A stretch of DNA of 64,000 nt from Xanthomonas arboricola pv. guizotiae (GCF_002940205.1 NZ_MDSK01000003.1:124001-188000); one strand, 5' to 3'. Counted from the stretch's first letter, positions 8,185 through 18,172 are shown. Notes: a model not told the origin generated them from the letters alone. Made by a program: numbers and translations.

Positions 8185-8501
8185 GGTCTCAGCTGTCGCA
8201 GGCGCGTGGCCGCGGCAGGAGCGATAGGCGAGGGAGCTGGTACGCGGTCACGCCGCGTGCTCCAGGCAATCGTGAGCGGAGCGGACGGTAGCGCCAGCGA
8301 CCGTCGTAGCCGGCGCGCCGAGAACTGCGCATAAAGGAAGGTGCGCTGTTGTGCCAGGTTCCATGTGTTCTCGTGACCGGGCCGCTGCTGGATGCCGAGA
8401 TAGACCGCCTCGCCGCCGTACGCAGGTTTCACTACCGCCCCAGGCCGCCCGGCGTGTCGCATTGCCGCGTCAGCGCCGTCGCTGGCGCCCGCTGCTGGCG
8501 A
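8185..8501. other. Convergent gap between azurin and LAL regulator
   Basis: About 317 bases between two converging genes. I see short GC-rich palindromic pieces but no clear intrinsic terminator with a T-tract, no RNA gene and no credible ORF. Short open frames here are shadows in GC-rich DNA. Confidence 0.4.
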
Positions 8502-11273
8502 TCAGCCCGGCACCGTTTCCGAACTGCCTGGTGAAACGGCCGCGCGCAACAACCCGCGTTGCGAGGCCTGCGCCAACGCGCTTTCGCGGCTGCGTGCATC
8601 GAGCTTGCGATAGAGGTTCTTCAAGTGGAACTTGACCGTGTTTTCCGACAGGTGCAGACAGCGTGCGATCTGCTTGTTGGAATACCCGCGTGCCAATTGC
8701 GCCAGCACTTCCAGCTCGCGCTCGCTGAAGATGTCGCCGGCCGGGTCTTCGTCGCCGCTGAGGCGTTCGAGCAGGGCCTGGATGGTGAGTGCGCGGGTGG
8801 TGCCGCCGACGGTCTGCGGGTCGTGTTGACGCAGCGAGCGCAGCATCGCCTTGGCCGGCAGGCCGAGTTCGACGATCGCCTGCCAGCTTTGCGTCAGTGC
8901 CACGTGATCGAGCGCGCTGTACAGATGCGGCAGCGCTGCGACCAGTTCGCCACGTTGCTGCAGCACCAGTGCGATGCGTGCGCGGGTGCGTGCGAGGTGG
9001 CACAGATTGTCGTTGGCCAGGCAGGCCTGTTCGATCTGGCCCAGGATGCTCAGCGCCGCGCTGCTGCGTCCGGCCAGCCGATGCCAGCGTGCCAGCGCAA
9101 AGCCCATCGCCGCGCGATCGCGCCAGCGGTGGGGCGAGCGCAGCGTGTGCGCCAAGCCGGATTCGCCACCGGTACGGGCGATCACCAGATCGATGGCGGC
9201 ATTGCCCGGATGTTCCAGCAACAGCATCAAGCGCCACGCTGCAGCCAGCTCGGACAGGCGCGCCAGCTTGCGCCCGTGGGCGATCTGCTCGACGTGTTCG
9301 AGCAGCACCAACGCACTGCGCCCGCTGTGGTCGCGCACACGCTCCAGTCCCAGCGCGGTGTCGTAGGCGGCGGCCAGCACGTCCATGCCGCCATCGTGCT
9401 GTTCCAGCAGTTCCAGCGCCGGATGCAGCAGGTCGGCCGCATCGTCGTGGTGGCCGCGCTCGTAATGCAGTTGCGCGAGCAGGCACTGGCCGGCGGCCTC
9501 CAGCACGCGATCCAGCTGCGGGGTGCGCGCGCACCAGTTCAGGGCCTGCCGGTAACAGGCCTCGGCGTCGCCGAGTTGCCCGCGGTAGAAAAAGCTCTGG
9601 CCCAACGCCAGCAATGCCTGGCTTGCACCCGGTTCGCTGCCGCCACGCTGCATCGCATCGCGTGCGTTCAGGGCGTAGCGTTCGGCCAGTGCAAAGGCGC
9701 CCTGCGCAATGGCGGTGGTGGCGCAGATGCACAGCAGCATGCCGCGGCCCAGATGATCGTCCTCGTCCAGTGCGGACGCTTGCGCGGCGATCTGGGTCAG
9801 GCCATGCGGGTTGCCGCAGATCTCGTCGAGGCGATCGCGCAACAGCGCCACTACCACCGTGTAGTCGCGCTGCAGGGACTCCCGCAGCGCGGCCGGAAAG
9901 TCGCGGAAGCGTTCCAGCAGCAGGCGCGCATGGCTGAACTCGCCGAGCCTTGCATGCAGATGCGCCTGGGTGAGATTCAGCGCCGGGGTGTCGCGGATGG
10001 TGCGGTGTTCGAAATGCCGGAGCAGTGCGCGCACCTCATGCGTGCCGTGGGTCAGCAGCAGTTGCCAGGTGCCGGCGCGCGCGATGTAGCTGGCGGCCAG
10101 GTCGCCGCATCCGGCACGCGACGCGTGCCGCACCGCTTCGGCCAGATGCTGATGATCGCCAAACCAGCGTGCGGCCCGTTGATGCAGGTGCGTGGCCTGG
10201 CCGGGATGTTCGCGATCGAGCAGTTGCTGCAGGAAGTCGGCAAACAAGGGGTGATAGCGGAACCATTCGCGCTCGCCATCCATGGGCACCAGCAGGCCGT
10301 GGAAGTGTTCCAGCCGCGCCAGCAGCCGGCCGCTGTCGTCGCGCTGGCGCACCGCATCGGCCAGCGCTGCGTTGACGCGCTCCAAGGGGCTGGTCCGCAA
10401 CAGCAGATCGCGCGTGTCGGCATCCAGATCGTTGACCACCTGTTCGGCCAGATAGGCGGCAATCTGCGCACTGCGCCCGGAGAAACGCGCGGCCACCTCC
10501 TGTTGACGCTGCGCGCCTCCTTCCAGCCACAAGCGCGCCAGATGCAGCGCCACTGGCCAGCCTTCGGTGTAGCGCAGCAATTCGTCCACTACCGGCGCCG
10601 GCACCTGGGGCCCGAGCAGTGCCTGTGCCTCGTGCTCATCCAGCGCCAGTTGCGCACTGCCGAGACGGCTCAGCTGTGCCTGCAGGTCCAGCCGCGCCAG
10701 CGGCAGTGCCGGCACGCGCCGGGTGGCCAGCAGCAGGTGCAGGCGTCCGCCGCCGTGTTCGACCAGCCGCAGCACCAACTCGTCGACGATGCCGCTGCCG
10801 AGCCGGTCGTAATCGTCGAGAATCACGCTGATGCGCCGCGGCGCCGTGCGCAGCGCGCGGATCAGCACCGTCACCGCTTCGCGCGGATCCTGGTCGCGGT
10901 TGTGCAGCACTGCGGCGCACAGCGCCGGATCGGCACCTGCGTGCTGGATCGCCAACGCCAGATGGCCAAGGAAGCGCGCGGCATCGGCGTCCTCTTCGTC
11001 CAGCGACAGCCAGGCCACGGCAGCGTGCTCGCGCGCGCGCAGCTGCGCATGCCACTGCGCCAGCAGCGTGGTCTTGCCGAATCCGGGCGGTGCCAGCAGC
11101 AGGGTGAGCGGCCGGGCCTGGGCCTGCTCCAGCGCCGCCAGCAAGGCGCCACGCAGCACCGCACCGGTGCGCGGCAGCGGCGGCTCCAGCTTGCTGGCAA
11201 GCAGCCAATCGGGAAGAGCGGAATCGCGCGACGGTGAGGGGCGCGGTGTGAGCAACGCAACAGGCTTGAGCAT
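8502..11273 (-). CDS. MalT/LAL-type LuxR transcriptional regulator
   Basis: A large (about 923-residue) ATP-binding LuxR-family regulator. The N-terminal Walker A is LAPPGFGKTTLLAQW, followed by a STAND-type NTPase. A long alpha-helical TPR-like middle and a C-terminal LuxR helix-turn-helix come next (FSERELEVLAQLARGYSNKQ, then ENTVKFHLKNLYRKL). MalT-like proteins sense a small inducer through the TPR region and activate transcription. It is the nearest regulator to the amine-oxidation cluster, with which it converges, so it is a candidate activator of it; this is inference. I prefer the ATG at 11273; a GTG at 11321 would add 16 residues, and neither has a clear ribosome site. Confidence 0.9.
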   Translation of the reverse strand: MLKPVALLTPRPSPSRDSALPDWLLASKLEPPLPRTGAVLRGALLAALEQAQARPLTLLLAPPGFGKTTLLAQWHAQLRAREHAAVAWLSLDEEDADAARFLGHLALAIQHAGADPALCAAVLHNRDQDPREAVTVLIRALRTAPRRISVILDDYDRLGSGIVDELVLRLVEHGGGRLHLLLATRRVPALPLARLDLQAQLSRLGSAQLALDEHEAQALLGPQVPAPVVDELLRYTEGWPVALHLARLWLEGGAQRQQEVAARFSGRSAQIAAYLAEQVVNDLDADTRDLLLRTSPLERVNAALADAVRQRDDSGRLLARLEHFHGLLVPMDGEREWFRYHPLFADFLQQLLDREHPGQATHLHQRAARWFGDHQHLAEAVRHASRAGCGDLAASYIARAGTWQLLLTHGTHEVRALLRHFEHRTIRDTPALNLTQAHLHARLGEFSHARLLLERFRDFPAALRESLQRDYTVVVALLRDRLDEICGNPHGLTQIAAQASALDEDDHLGRGMLLCICATTAIAQGAFALAERYALNARDAMQRGGSEPGASQALLALGQSFFYRGQLGDAEACYRQALNWCARTPQLDRVLEAAGQCLLAQLHYERGHHDDAADLLHPALELLEQHDGGMDVLAAAYDTALGLERVRDHSGRSALVLLEHVEQIAHGRKLARLSELAAAWRLMLLLEHPGNAAIDLVIARTGGESGLAHTLRSPHRWRDRAAMGFALARWHRLAGRSSAALSILGQIEQACLANDNLCHLARTRARIALVLQQRGELVAALPHLYSALDHVALTQSWQAIVELGLPAKAMLRSLRQHDPQTVGGTTRALTIQALLERLSGDEDPAGDIFSERELEVLAQLARGYSNKQIARCLHLSENTVKFHLKNLYRKLDARSRESALAQASQRGLLRAAVSPGSSETVPG

Positions 11274-11753
11274 GAGGCGAGGGCGGCCCGGGCAAGCGTC
11301 GGCAGCGCGCCGGCTCGACACGCTGCAGATCGTGATGAAACAGCGGCGACGCAGATCGCGTCACCGTGACTGGCGACAACGTCATATCGGCTGCTTCGAG
11401 GGTCCCCACCCATGCCCATCCGTGGACACCTTTCAGAAAGGTATGACAGCCACAAGACAAAAGCAAAGCTTGTCGTTGCGCCGCCGCCTGAATGGCGCAA
11501 GCGATGGCGCAGGGTATGCGCCAGCGCCAGGCAACAGCCGGGTCTATCCGGACGCCATGGAACCGGACGCAATGCCGGCGCCGCGCCTGTTCAGCGTCGT
11601 CACGGGCCTCGCGATGTACACCAGGCATCGCCGGTAGTGCGTACCTGGCGGCCAGCGCCATCGGCGATCGCCGCTAGACCGCCTCGCTTTGGACGTAACG
11701 CCAGGTCAGCGCGCCCGAACCAGCTGGCGGGCAACCCGACGTCCGAAGACGCC
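11274..11753. other. Intergenic DNA upstream of LAL regulator
   Basis: About 480 bases between the hemL stop and the LAL regulator start, both on the minus strand. The regulator promoter should lie here, but I cannot point to convincing -35/-10 boxes. Open frames in this stretch look like shadows. No RNA gene or mobile element was recognised. Confidence 0.4.
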
Positions 11754-13043
11754 TCAGTGCGCCACGTCCGCAAACGCTTCGCGCGCGGCGGCCAGCGTGG
11801 CCTCGATCACTGCCGCGTCGTGCGCGCTGGACATGAAGCCGGCCTCGTACGCCGAAGGCGCCAGATACACGCCCCGCTGCAGCATCGCGTGGAAGAAACG
11901 GTTGAAGGTGGTGATGTCGCAGGCAGTGGCCTGCGCGTAGCTCTCCACGATCTCGTCGGTGAAGAACAGCCCGAACATGCCGCCGACCTGATTGGTGGTG
12001 ACGGCAATGCCGGCCGCGCGCGCGGCATCTTCCAGTCCCTCGCAGAGCACGCTGGTGGCCTCGCTCAGGCGGGCGTGGAAGCCCGGCTCCTGCACCAGCT
12101 CCAGCATCGCCAGACCGGCCGCCATCGCCACCGGGTTACCCGACAAGGTGCCGGCCTGGTAGATCGGGCCGGCCGGAGCGATCTGCTCCATCAAGTCGCG
12201 CCGGCCGCCGTACGCGCCCACCGGCATGCCGCCGCCGATGATCTTGCCGAAGGTGCTCAGATCCGGCGTGACCCCGTAATGCGCCTGCGCGCCACCGAGC
12301 GCGACCCGGAAACCGGTCATCACCTCGTCGAAGATCAGCAGCGCGCCATGCCGGGTGCACAGCGTGCGCAGGTGCTGCAGGTAGCCGGCCTGCGGCGGAA
12401 TGCAGTTGGCGTTGCCGACCACCGGCTCGATGATCACCGCCGCCACCTCGGCGCCGATTTCGTCGAACAGGGCGGTGGCGCCTTCGAAGTCGTTGAAGCT
12501 GAGGGTGGCGGTCAACTCGCTCAGGCCGGACGGCACGCCCGGCGAGGTCGGCACGCCCAGGGTCAGCATGCCGCTGCCGGCCTTGACCAGGAACGAGTCG
12601 CCATGGCCGTGATAGCAGCCTTCGAACTTGACGATGCGGTTGCGCCCGGTCGCCCCGCGCGCCAGGCGCACCGCCGACAGTGTGGCTTCGGTGCCCGAGT
12701 TGACCATGCGCACCATCTCGCAGGACGGCACCAGCCGGTGGATCGTCTCGGCCATGCTGACTTCGGCCGCACACGGCGCACCGAACGACAGGCCGTCGCG
12801 GATCGCGCGCTGCACTGCTTCACGCACCGCCGGGTGATTGTGGCCGGCGATCATCGGCCCCCACGAGCCCACGTAGTCGATGTAGCGGTTGTCGTCCACG
12901 TCGTACAGATACGGGCCATCGGCGCGCGCCACGAAGAACGGCTCGCCGCCGACCGACTTGAATGCACGCACCGGTGAGTTGACGCCACCGGGCAGCAGCG
13001 TCTGCGCCTGGGCGAACAGGGCGTGGGAGCGGGTGTGGTTCAT
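11754..13043 (-). CDS. hemL: Glutamate-1-semialdehyde 2,1-aminomutase
   Basis: A 429-residue PLP enzyme that converts glutamate-1-semialdehyde to 5-aminolevulinate, the committed step of the C5 heme pathway. Family hallmarks are visible: [18 protein letters not shown] at the N-terminus, [18 protein letters not shown] for cofactor phosphate binding, [10 protein letters not shown] with the PLP-ring Asp, and the Schiff-base lysine K267 in [15 protein letters not shown]. Length equals typical bacterial HemL. Cytosolic. thiE and rubredoxin lie beyond an intervening receptor gene. A small hairpin (CCTACCCG / CGGGTAGG, 13155-13180) sits upstream of its start. Confidence 0.98.
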   Translation of the reverse strand: MNHTRSHALFAQAQTLLPGGVNSPVRAFKSVGGEPFFVARADGPYLYDVDDNRYIDYVGSWGPMIAGHNHPAVREAVQRAIRDGLSFGAPCAAEVSMAETIHRLVPSCEMVRMVNSGTEATLSAVRLARGATGRNRIVKFEGCYHGHGDSFLVKAGSGMLTLGVPTSPGVPSGLSELTATLSFNDFEGATALFDEIGAEVAAVIIEPVVGNANCIPPQAGYLQHLRTLCTRHGALLIFDEVMTGFRVALGGAQAHYGVTPDLSTFGKIIGGGMPVGAYGGRRDLMEQIAPAGPIYQAGTLSGNPVAMAAGLAMLELVQEPGFHARLSEATSVLCEGLEDAARAAGIAVTTNQVGGMFGLFFTDEIVESYAQATACDITTFNRFFHAMLQRGVYLAPSAYEAGFMSSAHDAAVIEATLAAAREAFADVAH

Positions 13044-13352
13044 GCGCGCAGATCCTTGAGTGGTACCGAGTGGGGGCGGCGCGGCCCGACTGCGAGCCGC
13101 GCACTCGCCATTGTCAGGCTTGCGGCCCCCGTCCGCCTACCCACCAGGTGCCTGCCTACCCGTCGGAGCAGGCGGGTAGGGCAACCCCGCTGCCTATGAT
13201 CAAACGGGACAGTATCGACGGTTTGGCATGAGCAGATGACCCGCAGTCATTGGCCTGCCGCGGCGGATGTTCAGAGAGTGTGATTCCGGTGGCCATTGGC
13301 GCCATTCATTTTTTGTCGCGTTGCCGACAGTTCCAGACTTGGGGGAGACAGC
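13044..13352. other. Divergent promoter region, hemL and Oar-like receptor
   Basis: About 309 bases separate two divergent genes. It contains an 8-bp inverted repeat with a 10-base loop (CCTACCCG at 13155-13162, CGGGTAGG at 13173-13180). A further CCTACCC copy at about 13136 could make it a regulator site or attenuator for hemL. A GGGGGAGA ribosome site precedes the receptor start at 13353. No clear sigma-70 boxes were identified. Confidence 0.45.
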
Positions 13353-16300
13353 ATGAACCGTAGTATCCAGAAGCGTGCCTTGGCGTTGGCGCTGGTCGTG
13401 GCCATGGGAAGCGTCCAGGCGCAGTCCACCAGCGGCAGCATCGTCGGCAGCGTGGGGCAGAGCAGCGGCACCAGCGTACTGGTGGAAAACAACAGCGGGT
13501 TCAGCCGCGAAGTACCGGTGGATGCGCGCGGCCGTTACACCGCCGGCAACCTGCCGCTGGGCACCTACAAGGTCACCGTCAAGCGCGACGGCGCGGTGGT
13601 GGAGACCCGCGAGAACGTCGCGATCACCGTCGGCGCCAACACCGACGTCTCGTTCGCCGCCGCGCCGGCGAGCGGTGTGCAGACCCTGGATAGCGTCACC
13701 GTCAGCGCAGCGAGCCTGACCACCATCGACGTCAGCAGTGTGGACACGCGCACCGTGATCACTGCCGAACAGCTGCAGCAACTGCCGCTGGGCCGCACTG
13801 CCGAGGCGATTGCGCTGCTGGCACCGGGCGTGGTGGTCAACAGCGGCGGTTTCGACAATGGCCCGCTTGGCGGTTCGCTGCCCAGCTTCGGCGGCTCGGC
13901 CGCCAGCGAGAACGCCTATTACCTCAACGGCTTCAACACCACCACCATCAGCAACAACCTGGGCGGCCTGACCCTGCCGTACGGCGCCATCGACCAGCAG
14001 GAAATCTTCACCGGCGGCTACGGCGCGCAGTACGGCCGCGCCAATGGCGGCGTGATCAACCAGATCGGCAAGCGCGGCACCAACGAGTGGAAGTTCGGCG
14101 CCGCGGTGATCTGGGAGCCGAATGGCTTGAAGGCCAACCAGCGCGACATCTATTGGCGCCCGGACAGCCAGGGCACCACCATCGGCAACGCTGCGTACCA
14201 AGCTGCACGTGCGGCCAATGGCTTGTACCAGCCGGCAAGCGAGGCCGAAGCCAACCAGACCACCTACAGCGCCTATGTCGGCGGGCCGATCATTCAGGAC
14301 AAGCTGTTCTTCTTCCTGGCAGCCGAACAAGTGGATTCGGACGGCGTGCGTGTGGCCACCAATCGCGATTCAAACAACGGCCGCACCGGCGGCCTCACCG
14401 ATTACGACTACAAGCAGAAGCGCTGGTACGCCAAGGTGGACTGGAACATCACCGACAACCACCTGATCGAGGTGACCGGTGCCAGCGACGAGGCAGAGAC
14501 CAACGGGTCGATCTACCGCTACGACTATGTCAATCGCCAGCGCGGCAGCTATTTCACCGACGAGTCCACCTGGAAGACCGGCCCGACCTTGTTCACCGGC
14601 AAGTACACCGGCTACCTCAGCGACAACCTCACCGTGACTGCGCTGTACGGCAAGATGAAAACGCCCGATGAGTTGACGCCCTTCAACTACAACGCGGCCG
14701 GCGGGCCAGTCATCAACAGCGCCGCGCTGCAAAATCCGGCCTACACCGGCGGCACGCCGCGCATCGGCAGTCAGCTGGTCACCTCGGTCAGTTCACCGGA
14801 TCGCGAATACAAGAAAGACAATCAACGCCTGAATCTGGAATGGCGCATCGGCCACCACACGCTCAACTTCGGTATCGACAACCAGAAGTCCGAGGGTATC
14901 GATGTGGGCTCGGTGCTGTCCGGTCCAGGCTTTGCGTGGACCTATGGCCAGACCAACGATCCCAACGGCCTGCGGACGGGCGGACTGGTCAGCCAGTCGG
15001 CCAACGAAGCCGGCGGTATCGGCGCGCCAAGCCCGGGCCTGGTCGACCCGGTCAATGGGTCCAGCGGCTATTACGTGGTGCGCAACATCAATACCAGCCT
15101 GTATTCCTACGAGGCCAAGCAGCGCGCCTACTACATCGAGGACAAGTGGCAGGTCACCGACAACCTGCTGCTGAGCATCGGCCTGCGCAAGGACGAGTTC
15201 ACCAACTACACCCCGTTCGGCGACCCCTACATCGAAGTGGACAACGCCTGGGCACCGCGCCTGGGCTTCAGCTGGGACGTCAACGGCGATTCCAGCCTGA
15301 AGGTGTTCGGCAACGTCGGCCGTTATTATCTCGGCCTGCCGCTGTCGGCAGTGAGCCTGTTCACCCCGGCCACCACCACCGATACCTACTTCACCTACAG
15401 CGGCGTCAACGCCGATGGCACGCCGGTCCTGGCGCAGCAGCTGGGCTCGGCGGTGTCGGCCAACTCGCGCTTCGGTCGCATCGCCGATGTGCGCACTGCA
15501 GTGGTCAAGGACATCGAAGGCGAGAACCAGGACGAGGTCATCCTCGGCTTCACCAAGCAGCTGGACACCGGCTGGGTGCTGGGCGTGCGCGGCACGCATC
15601 GCCGGCTCAATGCGGGTATCGACGATCAGAACTACGACGTCTCCAATACCGCGTTGATCGCCGCTGCGGCCGCGCAGGGCGTGACCATCGACTTCTCGCA
15701 GGTTGCCGGTGCATCGCTGATCAATCCGGGCCAGACCAACACCTGGGGCGTGATCGGCACCGATGGCCAGTTCCATGAAGTGTCGGTGAGCCGCGAGGCG
15801 GCGGGCTTCCCGAAGTTCAAGCGCAATTACTCGGCGGTGGAATTCAATCTGGAGCGTCCGTTCGACGGCAAGTGGTACGCCAAGGTCAACTACGTCTGGT
15901 CGCATAGCTACGGCACCACCGAAGGTCAGGTGCGTTCGGACCTGTGGCGCACCGGCGGCGCACTGGGCAGCTATCAGGGCCAGGCCTCGGTCTCCACCAC
16001 GCAGAGCTGGGACCACGCGGCGCTGATGGAACACTTCAACGGCGATCAATCCAACGATCACCGCCATCAGCTCAAGTTGTTCGGTTTCTACCAGTTCACT
16101 CCGCAATGGGGCGCGTCGGCCAACTTCAGCCTGATCTCGGGCGCGCCGCACAATTGCCTGGGTAACTACTACGGCGACAACTACACCGGCACCGACCCGG
16201 CCGGCTACGGTGGCAGCGCGATCACCGGCGGTCCTTATCACTACTGCTACAACCCGGAGACCGGCACCGGCGTGGCGTCGCCTCCCGGCTCGCAGGGGCG

Positions 16301-16529
16301 GCTGGGCTGGATCGCGCAGCTCGACATGGGCGTGACCTACAAGCCGGCATTTGCCGCCGGCAAGCTGGCACTGCGCTTTGACGTGTTCAACATCACCAAC
16401 GAGCAGACCGCAACCAACATCTACCCGTTCTCGCAGTTGCCAGACAACACCACCAACCCGCTCTGGGATCAGGTCGTGGCCTACCAGGCACCGCGCTCGG
16501 GCCGGGTGACGTTGAGCTACGACTTCTAA
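13353..16529 (+). CDS. Oar-like TonB-dependent receptor with carboxypeptidase-regulatory domain
   Basis: A 1058-residue outer-membrane receptor. The signal peptide ends near GSVQAQ. An N-terminal carboxypeptidase-regulatory-like beta-sandwich follows (residues about 25-110: SGSIVGSVGQSSGTSVLVEN, GRYTAGNLPLGTYKVTV). A TonB-box-like TLDSVTVSA, a plug, a large barrel and a C-terminal RVTLSYDF complete it. This architecture is that of the Oar/OmpA-related TonB receptor group common in Xanthomonas, usually linked to uptake of large or complex substrates. The ATG at 13353 has GGGGGAGA just upstream and starts the signal peptide. It lies alone between hemL and thiE, followed by a 700-bp non-coding stretch. 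The ligand is unknown. Confidence 0.94.
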   Translation: MNRSIQKRALALALVVAMGSVQAQSTSGSIVGSVGQSSGTSVLVENNSGFSREVPVDARGRYTAGNLPLGTYKVTVKRDGAVVETRENVAITVGANTDVSFAAAPASGVQTLDSVTVSAASLTTIDVSSVDTRTVITAEQLQQLPLGRTAEAIALLAPGVVVNSGGFDNGPLGGSLPSFGGSAASENAYYLNGFNTTTISNNLGGLTLPYGAIDQQEIFTGGYGAQYGRANGGVINQIGKRGTNEWKFGAAVIWEPNGLKANQRDIYWRPDSQGTTIGNAAYQAARAANGLYQPASEAEANQTTYSAYVGGPIIQDKLFFFLAAEQVDSDGVRVATNRDSNNGRTGGLTDYDYKQKRWYAKVDWNITDNHLIEVTGASDEAETNGSIYRYDYVNRQRGSYFTDESTWKTGPTLFTGKYTGYLSDNLTVTALYGKMKTPDELTPFNYNAAGGPVINSAALQNPAYTGGTPRIGSQLVTSVSSPDREYKKDNQRLNLEWRIGHHTLNFGIDNQKSEGIDVGSVLSGPGFAWTYGQTNDPNGLRTGGLVSQSANEAGGIGAPSPGLVDPVNGSSGYYVVRNINTSLYSYEAKQRAYYIEDKWQVTDNLLLSIGLRKDEFTNYTPFGDPYIEVDNAWAPRLGFSWDVNGDSSLKVFGNVGRYYLGLPLSAVSLFTPATTTDTYFTYSGVNADGTPVLAQQLGSAVSANSRFGRIADVRTAVVKDIEGENQDEVILGFTKQLDTGWVLGVRGTHRRLNAGIDDQNYDVSNTALIAAAAAQGVTIDFSQVAGASLINPGQTNTWGVIGTDGQFHEVSVSREAAGFPKFKRNYSAVEFNLERPFDGKWYAKVNYVWSHSYGTTEGQVRSDLWRTGGALGSYQGQASVSTTQSWDHAALMEHFNGDQSNDHRHQLKLFGFYQFTPQWGASANFSLISGAPHNCLGNYYGDNYTGTDPAGYGGSAITGGPYHYCYNPETGTGVASPPGSQGRLGWIAQLDMGVTYKPAFAAGKLALRFDVFNITNEQTATNIYPFSQLPDNTTNPLWDQVVAYQAPRSGRVTLSYDF

Positions 16530-16781
16530 ACGCGCCAGGCGATAAAGGCAAACCAGCAGCGACGCGTGATGGCACGCGTCGCTGTTTTGCATTCTCGGCC
16601 AGGAGTCATGATCTGCCGGCACGCTGCAGAATCCTCCAGCCGATGAGCGTTTGGCCTGGGTATTCGACCGCTCTTAAACGAGCTGATCGAAGTCCAGTTG
16701 CTGGCGTGTCTTTTGTCTCGAGAGAATTATCTAGTGCGGGTAGATCAGTTGTAGAGCGGCTGATCTGCGGCTTGGCTGCAG

Positions 16782-16888
16782 GGTCCTTGCCCGCCCACCA
16801 TCGCGGGACACGCTGCAAGTACGTCCTTGTAGCTCTTACGCGGCATCCATGCCGCGTAAGGTCCCGCGACGGTGAGCGGGCAAGGACC
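16782..16888 (-). repeat. Palindromic intergenic element, copy A
   Basis: A 28-base left arm (16782-16809) pairs with a right arm (16861-16888) with two mismatches. Inside is a second perfect 10-bp hairpin, TTACGCGGCA / TGCCGCGTAA, at 16836-16859. Read on the minus strand, the part after the inner hairpin contains GGACGTACTTGCAGCGTGTC. This matches the layout of copy B on the plus strand, so the two are family members in opposite orientation. The element resembles the structured REP-like repeats of Xanthomonas intergenic DNA. Confidence 0.8.
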
Positions 16889-17022
16889 AGTCGAGAGGGT
16901 TGGTATGCATGTTTGCAAGCAGTGTATAACGTGCGTTGTTTGGATAACGGTGTGTCCGATCAGCTTCTAAACGCAAGGCGATCAACCTGCAGGCTCTAAA
17001 AAGCCACCGACTCACTTTCTGG

Positions 17023-17129
17023 TGCGGTGTCCTCGCCGCTTGCGGGACCGTGTGGCGGCATGGATGCCGCCACCGAGCCCCCAGGGACGGATTCTCGGCG
17101 TGTCCCGTGAGCGGCGAGGGCACCGCGCA
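17023..17129 (+). repeat. Palindromic intergenic element, copy B
   Basis: Outer arms at about 17023-17048 and 17102-17129 pair with a few mismatches (core GCGGGAC / GTCCCGT, CCTCGCCGC / GCGGCGAGG). An inner perfect 9-bp hairpin, GTGGCGGCA / TGCCGCCAC with loop TGGA, lies at 17052-17073. A spacer of the pattern GGGACGGATTCTCGGCGTGT sits between inner and outer stem, as in copy A. The separation between the copies is about 135 bases. Confidence 0.8.
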
Positions 17130-17229
17130 GTCGACCGACTCAGCGTTTGACTGCCTCCAACATCGCTAAGACTCGACATCTTGATGGTCTTGCGTATCGG
17201 GTTTTGGACAGCGCGTGTCGCCGCTAACG

Positions 17230-17871
17230 CTATCGTCCGCCAGCCACGCTACTGCGCAGACCGGCCAGATAGGCCTGCACTGCCGCAACCGGGTCCGGCG
17301 CGGCGTACACGCCGCTGACCACCGCAATCAACTCGGCGCCTGCAGCCACCAATTCGGGCACCTGCGCAGCCGCGATGCCACCGATCGCCACGCGCGGCAC
17401 GCCCAGCACTGCGGCTTGCTGCAGCAACGCTGGCGTGGCGCGGCGTGTCGTCACCTTGGTGGTGGTCGGGAAGAACGCGCCGAAGGCCACGTAGCTGGCA
17501 CCGGCCGCGACCGCTGCGCGCGCGCGCGCGATCTCGTCGTAGCACGACACCCCGATGATGGCCTGTTCGCCCAACAGTGCACGCGCTGCGGCTGCTTCGC
17601 CATCGTCTTCGCCCAGGTGCACGCCCTGTGCGCCCACCTGTCGTGCCAGCTGTGCATCGTCGTTGATGATCAACGGCACGGCGTGCGCGGCGCAGGCCTG
17701 GCGCAGTGCGCTGGCCTGTTCCAGGCGCAGCGCCGCGCTGGCCTGCTTGTTGCGGTACTGCAGCCAGGTGACAGCGGGCAGCAGCGGCAAGGTGCGCGCG
17801 ATCAGGCGCGCGGTGTCGGGTTCGTCGGGCGTGATGAGGTAGACGCCGCGGGCGTCTTGCAGCTGGAGCAT
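17230..17871 (-). CDS. thiE: Thiamine-phosphate synthase
   Basis: A 213-residue TIM-barrel enzyme joining the thiazole phosphate and pyrimidine pyrophosphate halves to give thiamine monophosphate. Family motifs are clear: [12 protein letters not shown] near the N-terminus (QYR pyrophosphate site), [20 protein letters not shown] with the GVHLGEDD active-site segment, [17 protein letters not shown] and VAIGGI. Length fits bacterial ThiE. The chosen ATG at 17871 starts just before YLITPDEP; the longer frame overlaps the divergent rubredoxin gene. Cytosolic. Divergent from rubredoxin with only 71 bases between. Confidence 0.97.
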   Translation of the reverse strand: MLQLQDARGVYLITPDEPDTARLIARTLPLLPAVTWLQYRNKQASAALRLEQASALRQACAAHAVPLIINDDAQLARQVGAQGVHLGEDDGEAAAARALLGEQAIIGVSCYDEIARARAAVAAGASYVAFGAFFPTTTKVTTRRATPALLQQAAVLGVPRVAIGGIAAAQVPELVAAGAELIAVVSGVYAAPDPVAAVQAYLAGLRSSVAGGR

Positions 17872-17942
17872 GGCAGCGCTTCCGGAAGCGGTGGGTGGGA
17901 TGGGACAATGCAGCCCCACCGTTGCGTGACCGCGATTATCCG

Positions 17943-18134
17943 ATGAGCGAGACATCCACGACCACCTACCGCACCTGGATGTGCGTCGTCTGCGGGTTTC
18001 TCTACCACGAGGCCGACGGCATCCCCGAAGAAGGCATCGCCCCGGGCACCGCCTGGCAGGACGTTCCCGACACCTGGACCTGCCCGGATTGCGGCGTGAC
18101 CAAGGACGACTTCGAGATGGTCGAGATCGACTGA
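17943..18134 (+). CDS. Rubredoxin
   Basis: A 63-residue small iron protein. The Fe(SCys)4 site is formed by MCVVCGF at the N-terminal side and CPDCGV near the C-terminus, and the aromatic-rich core [18 protein letters not shown] is typical. An N-terminal extension ([11 protein letters not shown]) precedes the fold. It carries electrons in the cytosol to partners such as alkane hydroxylases or oxidative-stress enzymes. The partner here is not shown by the neighbourhood. Divergent from thiE. Confidence 0.97.
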   Translation: MSETSTTTYRTWMCVVCGFLYHEADGIPEEGIAPGTAWQDVPDTWTCPDCGVTKDDFEMVEID

Positions 18135-18172
18135 GGTCCTGGTTGGGTTGCTGCGTTTCTCGCGCCACAACA

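Larger units (their letters stand above)
16530..17229. other. 700-bp non-coding stretch with two palindromic elements
   Basis: No credible protein gene. The stretch is dominated by two long imperfect palindromes, listed separately (16782-16888 and 17023-17129). Between and around them are moderately AT-rich segments with short words repeated in opposite orientation (taaacgagctgatcg near 16675 and cgatcagcttctaaacg near 16958). The whole stretch may be a composite repeat insertion between the receptor gene and thiE. Confidence 0.6.

Noticed and set aside
11274-11753. Plus- and minus-strand frames between hemL and the LAL regulator
   Set aside because: No conserved motif or start signal; frames overlap in all directions as expected for GC-rich spacer DNA.
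17230-18168. Long 312-residue version of ThiE
   Set aside because: The extension would overlap the divergent rubredoxin gene and has no similarity to ThiE; the start at 17871 gives the family length.
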